Positions 26,046 through 34,577 are shown, numbered from the stretch's first letter. The stretch is 64,000 nt of DNA from Palsa-343 sp036269135 (GCA_036269135.1 DATASQ010000014.1:69090-133089); one strand, 5' to 3'. A program made the numbers and translations. Notes: generated from the letters alone by a model not told the origin.

Positions 26046-28206
26046 ACCGCTGCCGCGCCAGCACCAGCGTCACATCGTCCGGCTGCTCCTGCGCGCCGAT
26101 CCACGTCCGCAGCGTCGAGATCACCTGCTCCGAAATTGCCTCAAGGCTCAGGTGCTTGTGCCGCCGCACCACATCGAGCAGCCGTTCCTCGCCGAACTCC
26201 CCAAAGTCGTTCTCCGGCTCCGTCACCCCGTCGCTGTAGGCGATCAGAATGTCGCCCGGCCCCAGATGCTCCGTCCCCTGCTCCCATGAAAGCTCGTCCA
26301 GCAGCCCCACCACCGACCCGCCGCGATCCAGCTTCGTCACGGTATCGTTCGCGCGCAGCAGCATGGGCGGCAGATGGCCGCCATTCGCGTACACCAGCCG
26401 CCGGCTCAGCCCGTCGTAGTGCGCCAGAAACAGCGTCGCGTATTTCTCGGGCTGGGTGCTGCGATACAAATGCCGGTTCAGCAGCGACAGAATCTTCGCC
26501 GGCTCCTCGAACAGCTCGGCGCACTCCACTTCGTGCTCGCCCACCCGTCGCGTCCGCCGGCTCGCCATGGCCGCCGTGCCTTCGATGACCAGTTCCTCGC
26601 CGGCAAAACGATACGCGCGCACCGCCGAGTGCAGCGTAGCCATCAGCAGCGCCGCCGAAATGCCCTTCCCGCTGATATCGCCCAGCGCCATGCCCAGCCC
26701 TGTCTCGCCGAACAGCAGAAAGTCGTAGTAGTCGCCGCTCACCGTGCGCGCCGGCAGGCATACTCCATGCAGCTCCAGCATGGGCAGCGCAATCCGCCCC
26801 CGCGGAAACAGATTCGCCTGCACCTCCTGCGCAATCGCCAGCTCGTTCTGCAGCCGCTCCTTCTCCCGCTGCTCCACCAGCAGCCGCTCCAGCGACGTGG
26901 CCATGCTGTTGAACGACCGGCTCAGCGCCCCCAGCTGATCCCGCCGCTTCACCTGGATCCGGTGCGCCAGGTTCCCGCCATCGATCGCCAGCGTGGCTTC
27001 ATACAAGTCGTGGACGGACTTCGTAATGGTCCGGTTCAGGCGCACGGCTGCCAGAAACGCCAGCAGTTCGAGCACCCCAAACGCAATCGCAATCCCGATG
27101 AGGGCGTCGCGGATCACATTGCCGACCTCCAGCGACGTGATAAACAGCCGGTTATAGAGAAGCGAAGGCCGCGATGTCACATCCGCTTCCGTGTCCACGT
27201 TGTTGCCCGTCGTCCAGTCCACCGCCGTCAGCGGCGCGGGAAACCGCACCGGCACATCGTAAAAATGCTGCGGCGGCGGCAGTTCTCCACCGACGATCGC
27301 GTTCTTGCGCGCCCGCTCGATATCCTGCCGCCCAAACTCCTCATGCACCGGCTCCCTCTTGCGCGGTGCCACTTCCACGCTCGTCGTGCTGCCGCCATTC
27401 GGGATGCCCGCGCCAAAGTCCAGGCTCGGGAAAATGCTCACCCGGCCCAGCCCCTGCGCAATCGCCTCCACATTCTCCTTTTCCAGCGGCACGCTCGTGA
27501 TCACCACCGTGCGGTGACCGCCCATGGTCTGCTCATCGGCCGCCCGCAGCCAAAGCTGCCCGTGGTCGAAGGTCAGGCTGCTGAAGCTCCCGTGCAGCCA
27601 GGCCGGCACCGCAGGCTTTCGCCCGTCGCTCCATTCCGCCGGCGTCAGCGTGACTGTCTTGCCATCCTCGTACAGGGCCACAGTCATCCCCGTGTACTCC
27701 CGCTGTGAGGGCCGGCTCGCTTCCGGCGGTATCTGCACCGTCCGCAGCCGCGGATTCTGCTCAAACACGTGCGCCATGTGCACGGTCAGGCTGCGATTCA
27801 TCGACGCGATCTTCGCCAGCTCGTCTCCCACCACGCTGGTGGCCGCAAAAATCGCAAACTGCCCGGAGAAGACGTACAGCAGCAACAGCGCCAGGGTCAC
27901 AAACAGCACCACCGGCGTCAGCCCCATCAGCAGATACGTCACGACCAGCCGGTTGCGCACCTTCCACAGCAGCTGGGTGAAGATGAAACGCCACAGCAGG
28001 GGCACGCAGATCGCCAGCAGCAGATAGAAATCCAGGGCCGCCACATCGCTGAAGAACGTCCCCACGCCCCCCGGGACGAACCCAGGAATCGACAGCCCCA
28101 CATAGGACGCCAGCAGCCAGAAGGCCGCCCGATGAATAAACCCCACCGGCGGATCGCGGCGCACTTTGCGAAACACCGCAACCTCAAATCGTCGGAATCT
28201 TCCCAT
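26044..28206 (-). CDS. membrane-bound SpoIIE/RsbU-type protein serine phosphatase with HAMP domain
   Basis: This is a membrane signalling phosphatase of 720 residues. N-terminal membrane helices are followed by a long extracytoplasmic region, a further membrane helix (about 355-380), a HAMP linker and coiled coil ('LSRSFNSMATSLERLLVEQREKERLQNE'), and a C-terminal PP2C-like domain. Metal-site Asp motifs there are 'SGDYYDFLLFGETGLGMALGDISGKG' split over two strands and 'LIAYSDGVTEPEN'. In such systems the phosphatase dephosphorylates an anti-anti-sigma protein, but no partner gene is adjacent. The ATG at 28206 has GAGG ten bases upstream; the ATG at 28215 is too close to that site. A short heptamer array lies upstream. 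Confidence 0.85.
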   Translation of the reverse strand: MGRFRRFEVAVFRKVRRDPPVGFIHRAAFWLLASYVGLSIPGFVPGGVGTFFSDVAALDFYLLLAICVPLLWRFIFTQLLWKVRNRLVVTYLLMGLTPVVLFVTLALLLLYVFSGQFAIFAATSVVGDELAKIASMNRSLTVHMAHVFEQNPRLRTVQIPPEASRPSQREYTGMTVALYEDGKTVTLTPAEWSDGRKPAVPAWLHGSFSSLTFDHGQLWLRAADEQTMGGHRTVVITSVPLEKENVEAIAQGLGRVSIFPSLDFGAGIPNGGSTTSVEVAPRKREPVHEEFGRQDIERARKNAIVGGELPPPQHFYDVPVRFPAPLTAVDWTTGNNVDTEADVTSRPSLLYNRLFITSLEVGNVIRDALIGIAIAFGVLELLAFLAAVRLNRTITKSVHDLYEATLAIDGGNLAHRIQVKRRDQLGALSRSFNSMATSLERLLVEQREKERLQNELAIAQEVQANLFPRGRIALPMLELHGVCLPARTVSGDYYDFLLFGETGLGMALGDISGKGISAALLMATLHSAVRAYRFAGEELVIEGTAAMASRRTRRVGEHEVECAELFEEPAKILSLLNRHLYRSTQPEKYATLFLAHYDGLSRRLVYANGGHLPPMLLRANDTVTKLDRGGSVVGLLDELSWEQGTEHLGPGDILIAYSDGVTEPENDFGEFGEERLLDVVRRHKHLSLEAISEQVISTLRTWIGAQEQPDDVTLVLARQR

Positions 28207-28267
28207 GGCAGGCATGCCTCGCCAGTCTAGAGCATTCCTGCGCGGCGAAGCGCCTGGACACTGGCCG

Positions 28268-28288
28268 CTCTACCCTGCACCCTGCTCT
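28268..28288. repeat. short heptanucleotide array (CTGCACC type)
   Basis: Three in-phase units (CTCTACC, CTGCACC, CTGCTCT) lie between the RNase HI gene end and the phosphatase gene start, and overlap the RNase stop codon. They are listed because the unit sequence and placement match the longer arrays in the window. Confidence 0.35.
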
Positions 28289-28925
28289 ACTGCCGATCCA
28301 GCGTCACCCGCACAAACGCCCCCTCCGGCAGCTCGCCCTCAATCAAATGCACCACGCCGCCCTTCACGTAGCCCTTCGCCGTCTTCGGACCCTCCACCTT
28401 AGTCTGCAAATCCTGGCCCCGCGATGAATCTCGAGAAGGTCCGCCCGTACGGCCAGTACCTTTATCCATCGCCAGATTCGCCAGCCGGTCCGCCCGCTGA
28501 TTCTTCCCCCGCAGCACGTGCTCGATCCGAAACCCCTCCAGCCGCGCCGCCCGCCGCTTTGCTTCTTCCCACAGCGGACGCAGATCCGCGCTGTTCACCT
28601 TGTACCGGCCCTGCATCTGCTTCACCATCAGCTCGGAATCCGACACCACGCGCAGCCGTCGATGCCCGCTCTCCAGCGCCCACTCCAGCGACGCCAGCAG
28701 CCCCGAATACTCCGCGACATTATTGGTGGTCTTCCCCAGGTACTCGCTCAGCTCCGCCAGCTTCTCTCCGTCCGGTCCTTCGACGAAAACCCCATACCCG
28801 GCCGGTCCGGGATTCCCCCGCGACCCGCCGTCGCAATACGCCGTCACCCACTCCGTCGCCGCCGCACGGCTCGAACCTGCACCGCCGCCCGCCTCTCCAA
28901 ACAAACGCCCACTCTCCTGAAACAT
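28287..28925 (-). CDS. ribonuclease HI-family protein with C-terminal beta-hairpin extension
   Basis: The protein has 212 residues. The RNase H fold shows all four acidic catalytic positions: Asp in 'AYCDGGSRGNPGPAGYG', Glu in 'NNVAEYSGLLASLEWAL', Asp in 'VVSDSELMVKQMQG' and Asp in 'NQRADRLANLAM'. It would cut the RNA strand of RNA-DNA hybrids. After a linker (about residues 155-180), the last 28 residues ('GYVKGGVVHLIEGELPEG' and onward) read like the short beta-strand units seen in AF2212-type antitoxin proteins, an unusual addition. The ATG at 28925 is chosen because upstream codons encode no conserved sequence. It is divergent from recQ. Confidence 0.85.
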   Translation of the reverse strand: MFQESGRLFGEAGGGAGSSRAAATEWVTAYCDGGSRGNPGPAGYGVFVEGPDGEKLAELSEYLGKTTNNVAEYSGLLASLEWALESGHRRLRVVSDSELMVKQMQGRYKVNSADLRPLWEEAKRRAARLEGFRIEHVLRGKNQRADRLANLAMDKGTGRTGGPSRDSSRGQDLQTKVEGPKTAKGYVKGGVVHLIEGELPEGAFVRVTLDRQ

Positions 28926-29067
28926 AGACCGAGTGTAGCGCCCACGAACCGCGCTCCCGGCACAGCCCTTTGGATAACTCTGTGACCTCCGGAGTCTCCG
29001 CGGCAAACCGGCCGGCACAACGCGTGCTCCATCCGTGGCACCATAAAGCTTCGGCTCTCTTCATCGA

Positions 29068-31140
29068 ATGGACCTCCTCCCGCTCCTCCACGCCACCTTC
29101 GGCTTTCCCGGCTTCCGCGAAAATCAGGAACCCGTCTGTCAGGCCCTCACCGGCGGCCGCGACGTTCTTCTCGTGATGCCCACCGGCGCCGGGAAGAGCC
29201 TCTGCTACCAGCTGCCCGCCGTCGCTCGTGCCGGCGACGGCCCCTTCAGCCCCGCCCTCGTCATCAGCCCGCTCATCGCCCTCATGGAAGACCAGGCCGC
29301 GAAGCTCACCGCCCACGGCCTGCGCGTCGCCCGCATTCACTCCGGTCTCTCGCGCGATCACGCCCGCCAGGTTTGCCGCGACTACCTCGACGGCCAGCTC
29401 CAGTTCCTCTTCATCGCCCCCGAGCGCCTTCGCGTCCCCGGCTTTCCCGAGATGCTGGCGCGCCGCAAGCCTTCCCTCGTCGCCGTCGACGAGGCGCACT
29501 GCATCTCCGGCTGGGGCCACGATTTCCGCCCCGACTATCGCGCTCTCGGCGATACCCTCCCTCTGCTGCGTCCCGCTCCCGTCATTGCACTCACCGCCAC
29601 CGCCACGCCCGCTGTTCAGCAGGACATCGTCGCGCAGCTTCGTCTCAACCAGCCCGCCCTCTTCATCCATGGATTCCGCCGCGACAACCTTGCCATCGAA
29701 GTTGTCGAGCTCTCGAAGCCGCAGCGCGCACCCTTTATCGCCCGTTATCTTGACGACCCTACCGCGCGTCCCGCCATCGTCTACGCGCCTTCCCGCAAGG
29801 AGGCCGACGCCCTGGCCGCCGAGCTGAACCAGCGCTTCCCCGCTGCCTCTTACCACGCCGGACTCGACGCCGGCCTCCGCGATCAGGTGCAGCGTGCCTT
29901 CCTCACCGGGAAACTCGAGGTCATCGTCGCCACCATCGCTTTCGGCATGGGCATCGACAAGCCCAACATCCGCACCGTTCTCCACGCCTCGCTGCCCGCT
30001 TCGCTCGAAGGCTATTACCAGGAAATCGGCCGCGCCGGCCGCGATGGCCTGCCCTCCCGCGTGATCCTCCTCCACTCCTTTGCCGACCGCAAAATCCACG
30101 AGTCCTTCTTCGAGCGCGACTATCCGCCTGTCGAAGACCTCGCGCGCGTCGCCCGCCTTCTCACCGAGGAGTTCCAGCCCGGCGAACTGCTCTTTCAGAA
30201 GCTCAGCATGCTGCCGGAAGACTTCGAGCGCGCCGTCAACAAGCTTGCCTCCCAGGGCGCCGCTCAGTTCGACATGGAGGGCCGCGTCCGCACGCCGCTG
30301 CGCTCCGCCGGCGCCGGCCTGTGGCGTTCCGGCTACCAGCAGCAGCTGGCGCATCGCCGCGCTCAGCTCGACCGCATGGTCCAGTTCGCGGAAACCCCGC
30401 AGTGCCGCATGTCCGCCCTCGTCCGCCACTTCGGCGACACGCCGGGACGCCCCTGCGGCCACTGCGACTTTTGCTCGCCCGAGCAGGCGACGGCCCAGCC
30501 TTACGCCGAGCCCACTCCGGAGCAGGAGCGCGAGCTGCGCCGCATCCTTCGCGAGCTGCTGGCTTCCGGCCCTAAATCGACTGGCCGTCTCTTCACCGAC
30601 GTCAGCCGCGGCCCCAGCCTACCCGCCGCTCGCCGCGTTTTCGACGCACTGCTCGACGGCCTTGCCCGCGCCGGACTTCTCACCCTCACATCCGAGACGT
30701 TCACCAACCCTGAGGGCCGCGAAATCACCTTCCGCAAGGCGGCGCTCACCTACGAAGGCCGCACCCTCTCCGATCAGGACCCGCTGCACGTCCTGCTGCC
30801 GCAGCCTGCCGGAGCCGAAGCTGGCTCCCTGCGCAAGCCGCGCAAGCCCAAATCCGACCGCTCGACCGGACCCGCTACCGGCGCGCAAACTGGCGAGCCC
30901 GCCGCCCTCACGCCGGAGCAGTCCGAGCTTGAGAGCCGTCTCCGCGCCTGGCGCAAGGGGGAAGCCGCCGCTGCCGGCAAGCCCTCTTTCTTTGTCCTCC
31001 ACGACGCGGTTTTGGCGGCAATTGTCCTTGCCGCGCCTCGCACCCTCGACCAGCTTCTCCACGTCCACGGAATCGGACCCGCCAAAGTCGACCGATACGG
31101 CGCAGCCATCGTCGCGCTGTGCCGCCGTGAAGGGGAATGA
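29068..31140 (+). CDS. recQ: ATP-dependent DNA helicase RecQ
   Basis: This is a superfamily 2 helicase of 690 residues acting in recombination and repair. Walker A is 'MPTGAGKSLCYQLP' (about 40-53), the Walker B box is 'VDEAHCISGWGHDFRPDY', motif III is 'ALTATATP', and motifs V/VI are 'IAFGMGIDKPNIRTVLH' and 'YQEIGRAGRDGLPS'. A zinc-binding region with cysteines 'PCGHCDFCSPE' follows, then a winged-helix-like segment. A C-terminal HRDC-like stretch ('VLHDAVLAAIVLAAPRTLDQLLHVHGIGPAKVDRYG') completes the usual RecQ layout. The start ATG at 29068 agrees with the family N-terminus. Confidence 0.93.
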   Translation: MDLLPLLHATFGFPGFRENQEPVCQALTGGRDVLLVMPTGAGKSLCYQLPAVARAGDGPFSPALVISPLIALMEDQAAKLTAHGLRVARIHSGLSRDHARQVCRDYLDGQLQFLFIAPERLRVPGFPEMLARRKPSLVAVDEAHCISGWGHDFRPDYRALGDTLPLLRPAPVIALTATATPAVQQDIVAQLRLNQPALFIHGFRRDNLAIEVVELSKPQRAPFIARYLDDPTARPAIVYAPSRKEADALAAELNQRFPAASYHAGLDAGLRDQVQRAFLTGKLEVIVATIAFGMGIDKPNIRTVLHASLPASLEGYYQEIGRAGRDGLPSRVILLHSFADRKIHESFFERDYPPVEDLARVARLLTEEFQPGELLFQKLSMLPEDFERAVNKLASQGAAQFDMEGRVRTPLRSAGAGLWRSGYQQQLAHRRAQLDRMVQFAETPQCRMSALVRHFGDTPGRPCGHCDFCSPEQATAQPYAEPTPEQERELRRILRELLASGPKSTGRLFTDVSRGPSLPAARRVFDALLDGLARAGLLTLTSETFTNPEGREITFRKAALTYEGRTLSDQDPLHVLLPQPAGAEAGSLRKPRKPKSDRSTGPATGAQTGEPAALTPEQSELESRLRAWRKGEAAAAGKPSFFVLHDAVLAAIVLAAPRTLDQLLHVHGIGPAKVDRYGAAIVALCRREGE

Positions 31141-31204
31141 CGGGCAGACCCCCACCCCCCCTGGCTGAGGACCTCAAAAAGTACTTTGTTTTCAATTAAA
31201 AGAG

Positions 31205-31227
31205 GGTAATACCCTGAGGGTATTACC
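31205..31227. promoter_or_regulatory. perfect 10-3-10 palindrome upstream of the sigma factor gene
   Basis: GGTAATACCC and GGGTATTACC form a perfect inverted repeat around TGA. The surrounding 40 bases are AT-rich, and TAATAC inside the left arm could serve as a -10 element. The site lies about 190 bases before the sigma factor start. Its TACCC...GGGTA core resembles CsoR/RicR-type operators, but no such regulator is in the window. It may be a binding site for a transcription factor; it lacks the T-run of a terminator. Confidence 0.5.
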
Positions 31228-31414
31228 ATGAATCTGCACCTTTTGTTATGCATACCTCCCGGCCCATTTGGGGATGGCAGGATCTTGGGGGACCGCCCCA
31301 GGCGGCCAGGAGCGAGGAGCCGGGAGTGAGCGCCCGCGCTCTTCCCGGCTCACAAAAGCGCTCGCCGCCCCGTCTAAATCATCGCGTAGCCCGACCCACG
31401 CAACAGGAGTCTCG

Positions 31415-32086
31415 ATGCCTGCTGATGCGCTTCGCTTTTTATCCCTGGCCCGGCCTTCTCCGGCGCGACCTCGCATACAATCCTCGCGTATGCCCGGTCC
31501 GGTCAGGGAGAACCTCCCCGAAACCGATCTGATCCGCGAAGCCCAGGCGGGTTCGCGCACTGCCTTCGACGCTCTCGTGCGCCAATACGATCAGGCGGTG
31601 CTGCGGCTGGCCATGCACCTCACCGGCTCGGAACAGGACGCTCAGGATATCCAGCAGGAGGCCTTCCTGAAGGCCTACCGGTACCTTGGTAACTTCCGCT
31701 TCGAGTGCTCCTTCTATACCTGGATCTATCGCATCGTCACGAATCTCTGCCTCGATCACCTGCGCCGGCGCAAGTCCCGCCGGGAAGATCAGGCGGTCAT
31801 CATCGATTCCTCCGGCGAGGAGATGGACCTGCTCACCAACGTCTCCGACGATCGCTCCGGCGCCAATCCGGCGCGGGAGCTGGATCGCAAATATCTGGGG
31901 CGGCGGATCCGGGAAGCTCTCGAGGAGCTCACCCCGCGCGAACGCATGGTCTTCGAGCTCAAGCATTACCAGGGTCTCCGCCTGCGCACCATTGGAGAAA
32001 TGCTGAGCACGACGGAAGAGACCGCCAAGAATACGCTCTTCCGTGCCACCAAAAAGCTGCGAGCCCGTCTCGCCGAACTGCGATAA
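31415..32086 (+). CDS. RNA polymerase sigma factor, RpoE/ECF type
   Basis: This is an extracytoplasmic-function sigma factor of 223 residues. Region 2 runs from 'DLIREAQAGSRTAFDALVRQYDQAVLRLA' through 'DAQDIQQEAFLKAYRYLGNFRFECSFYTWIYRIVTNLCLDHLRRRK', including the DNA-melting segment. Region 4 ('LTPRERMVFELKHYQGLRLRTIGEMLSTTEETAKNTLFRATKKLR') is the -35-binding helix-turn-helix. The start is a choice: ATG 31415 has an AGGAG site seven bases upstream, whereas ATG 31490, where conserved sequence begins, has none. The next gene encodes its probable anti-sigma factor. Confidence 0.9.
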   Translation: MPADALRFLSLARPSPARPRIQSSRMPGPVRENLPETDLIREAQAGSRTAFDALVRQYDQAVLRLAMHLTGSEQDAQDIQQEAFLKAYRYLGNFRFECSFYTWIYRIVTNLCLDHLRRRKSRREDQAVIIDSSGEEMDLLTNVSDDRSGANPARELDRKYLGRRIREALEELTPRERMVFELKHYQGLRLRTIGEMLSTTEETAKNTLFRATKKLRARLAELR

Positions 32087-32101
32087 GGGGCTTGAGCCCC
32101 T
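32086..32101. other. GC-rich hairpin between sigma and anti-sigma genes
   Basis: AGGGGCTTGAGCCCCT can form a six- to seven-pair stem at the sigma factor stop codon. A second hairpin (GGGGC-AACA-GCCCC) lies further along the 160-base gap. Neither is followed by a T-run, so they look more like dispersed intergenic hairpins or mRNA processing/attenuation elements than terminators. Confidence 0.3.
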
Positions 32102-32246
32102 CGGGCAATCTGAAGATTTTTGCACTACGGGACGACCGCAATCGTGCCGCAGAAACGTCAAAAGAAGAGGGGCAACAGCCCCAACAACCGGGCTCCCGCG
32201 ACCCGGAACGATTCAACCTTTGAGGCAAAGTGAGGCACCCATCCCA

Positions 32247-33230
32247 ATGAACTGCGAACTGGCACAGGAAGACATTGTCCTGGCCGTCTACGGGGAGCTC
32301 CCCGACGACCGCATGCACCGCCTGGATCAGCACCTCGCCCACTGCGAGGCCTGCCGCCAGGAGATGGAAGCCATTGCCGCCCTTTACAAGGCCCTGTCGG
32401 CCGCCCCGCCACTGGAACCTTCGCCCAGTCTGGTCGCCCGCGCCCGGGTCCGCCTCGATGAGGCTCTCGACGCCATGCCCCATGCCGGCGTCCTCCGGCG
32501 GATCGGGCAGTCGTTCCGCCGCGGCTTCGGCCACCTGCAGGGCGCGCCCGTTCTCGCCTCCACTCTCCTCGTTGCCGGTGTCGTTGCCGGAGGCTGGGGC
32601 GGCTATCACTACGGCACGCGGGGCGCGCTGGCCGCGGCCAGCGCCCAGCCCGCCGAGCTGCCACCCGCCGCTGTGCCGGTCGCTGCCGACTTCGACTCCG
32701 CGCAGATCGCGGGCGTCAGCAACGTCGATTTTGAGCCTGGCTCCGACACGGTCGAGGTCCGCTTCTATCGCGTTCTGCCCGAAACCGCTTTCGGCACCAT
32801 CGACGACCCGCAGATTCGCCAGCTCCTGGTCCTCGGCACCCGCAATCGCGGCAACCCCACCGTCCACGACAGCTCTGTCGACCTGCTCGCCAGAGCCTGT
32901 CGCGGGGGACACAACTGCAGTGGCGGGCCGATCCGCAATGCGCTCATGGTCGCCCTGCGCTACGACCGCGACGCCGCGGTCCGCCGCAAGGCCCTCGAAG
33001 GCCTTGAGCCTTACATTGGTGTGGATATGCGCGTCCGCGACGCGATTCTCGAAGCTCTCCTCCACGATCCCAATGCGGGGGTTCGCACCGAGGCCATTGG
33101 CCTGCTCGAGCCCGTCGAAGCCGACTCCAGCGTCCGTGAAGTTCTCCAGACCCTCGCCTCGCAGGATCAGAATCCGCACATCCGCCTGGTCTCGCGCCAG
33201 TATCTGGAGGAGGCTCCCCAAACCCAATGA
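32247..33230 (+). CDS. membrane anti-sigma factor with zinc-finger and HEAT-repeat domains
   Basis: The protein has 327 residues. The N-terminus has the zinc-binding anti-sigma pattern His29-x3-Cys33-x2-Cys36 in 'DQHLAHCEACRQEM'. One membrane helix follows (about 100-125, 'VLASTLLVAGVVAGGWGGY'). The remaining 200 residues outside the membrane include a beta-rich stretch and C-terminal HEAT-like helical repeats ('VRRKALEGLEPY', 'VRDAILEALLHDPNAGVRTEAIGLLEP'). It should hold the upstream sigma factor at the membrane and release it on a signal. The HEAT repeats suggest a protein-binding sensor. The ribosome-binding site is weak. Confidence 0.85.
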   Translation: MNCELAQEDIVLAVYGELPDDRMHRLDQHLAHCEACRQEMEAIAALYKALSAAPPLEPSPSLVARARVRLDEALDAMPHAGVLRRIGQSFRRGFGHLQGAPVLASTLLVAGVVAGGWGGYHYGTRGALAAASAQPAELPPAAVPVAADFDSAQIAGVSNVDFEPGSDTVEVRFYRVLPETAFGTIDDPQIRQLLVLGTRNRGNPTVHDSSVDLLARACRGGHNCSGGPIRNALMVALRYDRDAAVRRKALEGLEPYIGVDMRVRDAILEALLHDPNAGVRTEAIGLLEPVEADSSVREVLQTLASQDQNPHIRLVSRQYLEEAPQTQ

Positions 33231-33250
33231 CGATTCCGCGGTTTTTATGG

Positions 33251-33267
33251 CACAGCTAAAAGCTGTG
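33251..33267. terminator. possible weak terminator hairpin after the anti-sigma gene
   Basis: CACAGCT-AAA-AGCTGTG forms a seven-pair stem with a three-base loop, 20 bases after the anti-sigma stop. Only a short CCTTTC follows, so termination would be weak. Confidence 0.35.
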
Positions 33268-33498
33268 GCCTTTCAAAACGGCGACTGTTCCGCAAGCTGT
33301 TCAGTGGTGGGAAAGAAACCAATAACGAAGAGAGCGTAGCTCCTGAGGGAGCACGGAGGTTCACCGAGCGTCACCTTTCGTAACCGAAGAATCTCCTCCT
33401 CAAACCCGTAATCCTTCCGTAACATCAATTGTTGCGGTCCGCTGTTGACCTTACGACGATCTCGTTGTCAGACATTCAGGCAGTTCGAGGCGCGTAGC

Positions 33499-34392
33499 AT
33501 GTACCCCTTTTTGAGGCCATCCGTGAATCTTCCCTCCGTCGCTGCCGTCGCCGTCTGCTTCGCCCTTGTCCCGAGCCTCCAGGCGCAGTCCACCCCCGCG
33601 CCGGATACGCCCTTCAACCCGCTCGTCGGCGCCGCCCAGCACCTGGTGCTTCCCGGCAGCGATGCTCTGCTCACGCACTCGCAGGCCTACCTCGGCGTGA
33701 GTACCCGCGACGTGGATACCGAACTCGCTACCCAGCTGAAGCTCAAGGAAGCCCGCGGCGCGGAGATTGTCACCATCGACCACGACGCTCCCGCCGCCAA
33801 AGCGGGACTCCATATCCACGACGTCCTGCTCTCGCTGAACAATCAGGCGATCGACGGGCAGGCGCAGCTCAGCCGGATGCTGCGCGAAATTCCCGCCGGC
33901 CGCACGGTCACCTTCCTGCTCAGCCGCGACGGCCAGATCGTCACGCTCCAGGTCCAGCTCGCGGACCGCTCCACCATCGAGGCGGATGCCTGGTCGCAGC
34001 ACATCCCCGTGCCCGATCCCGACGAGTTTCCTGAGCAGAGCGTCGCCGCTCCGCTTTACGGCAACAGTTTCATCGCCGGCATTGGCCGCAACCCTCTCTA
34101 CACCGGCCTCGAGCTCGACATGCTCGGCCCCCAGCTCGCCAATTATTTCGGCGTGCATGACGGACAGGGCCTCCTCATCAAGCGCGTCGACGACAACAGC
34201 CCCGCCTTTGTCGCCGGCCTGCGCGCCGGGGATATCATCACGAAGATGAACGGTCAGACCATGGCCACCACCAGCCAGTGGTTCAAAGCCATCCACGCGA
34301 ACCGGGGCAAGCAGGTCCAGCTGACCGTGGTCCGGGACCGCAAGGAAAATACCGTTCCGCTGATGGCCGGGCGACCGAAGAGCAAGGGGTGA
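33499..34392 (+). CDS. exported protein with two PDZ domains
   Basis: The product has 297 residues: a signal peptide (about 1-30), a first PDZ domain (about 55-150; 'YLGVSTRDVDTELATQLKL' with 'DAPAAKAGLHIHDVLLSLNNQ') and a second (about 190-290; 'LGPQLANYFGVHDGQGLLI' with 'SPAFVAGLRAGDIITKMNGQ'). This is the C-terminal part of a DegP/HtrA-like protein without the trypsin-like protease domain, so it is probably a periplasmic adaptor or chaperone. ATG 33499 has GAGG eight bases upstream. Its position behind the sigma/anti-sigma pair suggests a role in the same envelope response. Confidence 0.85.
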   Translation: MYPFLRPSVNLPSVAAVAVCFALVPSLQAQSTPAPDTPFNPLVGAAQHLVLPGSDALLTHSQAYLGVSTRDVDTELATQLKLKEARGAEIVTIDHDAPAAKAGLHIHDVLLSLNNQAIDGQAQLSRMLREIPAGRTVTFLLSRDGQIVTLQVQLADRSTIEADAWSQHIPVPDPDEFPEQSVAAPLYGNSFIAGIGRNPLYTGLELDMLGPQLANYFGVHDGQGLLIKRVDDNSPAFVAGLRAGDIITKMNGQTMATTSQWFKAIHANRGKQVQLTVVRDRKENTVPLMAGRPKSKG

Positions 34393-34396
34393 GGCA

Positions 34397-34454
34397 GGGT
34401 TTAGTTTAGGGTTTAGGGTTTAGAGTTTAGGGTTTAGAGTTTAGGGTTTAGGGG
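34397..34454. repeat. heptanucleotide array (GGGTTTA type)
   Basis: About eight units of GGGTTTA/GAGTTTA, with one two-base slip near the start, follow the stop codon of the PDZ gene. The unit equals the plant-type telomere repeat by chance. It lies 30 bases before a second array with units of the opposite purine/pyrimidine polarity. Confidence 0.8.
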
Positions 34455-34483
34455 ATCGGCAGAGCGTATTCTCCGTCGGCATC

Positions 34484-34574
34484 CCCTGCACCCTGCGTCC
34501 TGTACCCTGCACCCTGCGTCCTGCGTCCTGCACCCTGCACCCTGTACCCTGCGCCCTGGTCCCTGTACCCTGTA
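34484..34574. repeat. thirteen-unit heptanucleotide array (CCCTGCA type)
   Basis: Thirteen 7-base units keep exact phase over 91 bases. Most read CCCTGCA, CCCTGTA or CCCTGCG; some begin with T, and one reads CCCTGGT. The array ends three bases before the ATG of the radical SAM gene, so no ribosome-binding site fits between. It is the longest and cleanest array of this family in the window. Confidence 0.9.
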
Positions 34575-34577
34575 GTT

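Noticed and set aside
31228..31330. Short open frame starting right after the 31205 palindrome
   Set aside because: It has about 34 codons, no ribosome-binding site and no conserved features; the ATG seems incidental.
34397..34454. Telomere of a linear replicon (GGGTTTA repeats)
   Set aside because: The array is short, degenerate, internal to the chromosome and flanked by ordinary genes; other arrays in the window use different units.
34397..34574. CRISPR array
   Set aside because: Repeats are 7 bases long and contiguous, without spacers, and no cas gene is in the window.
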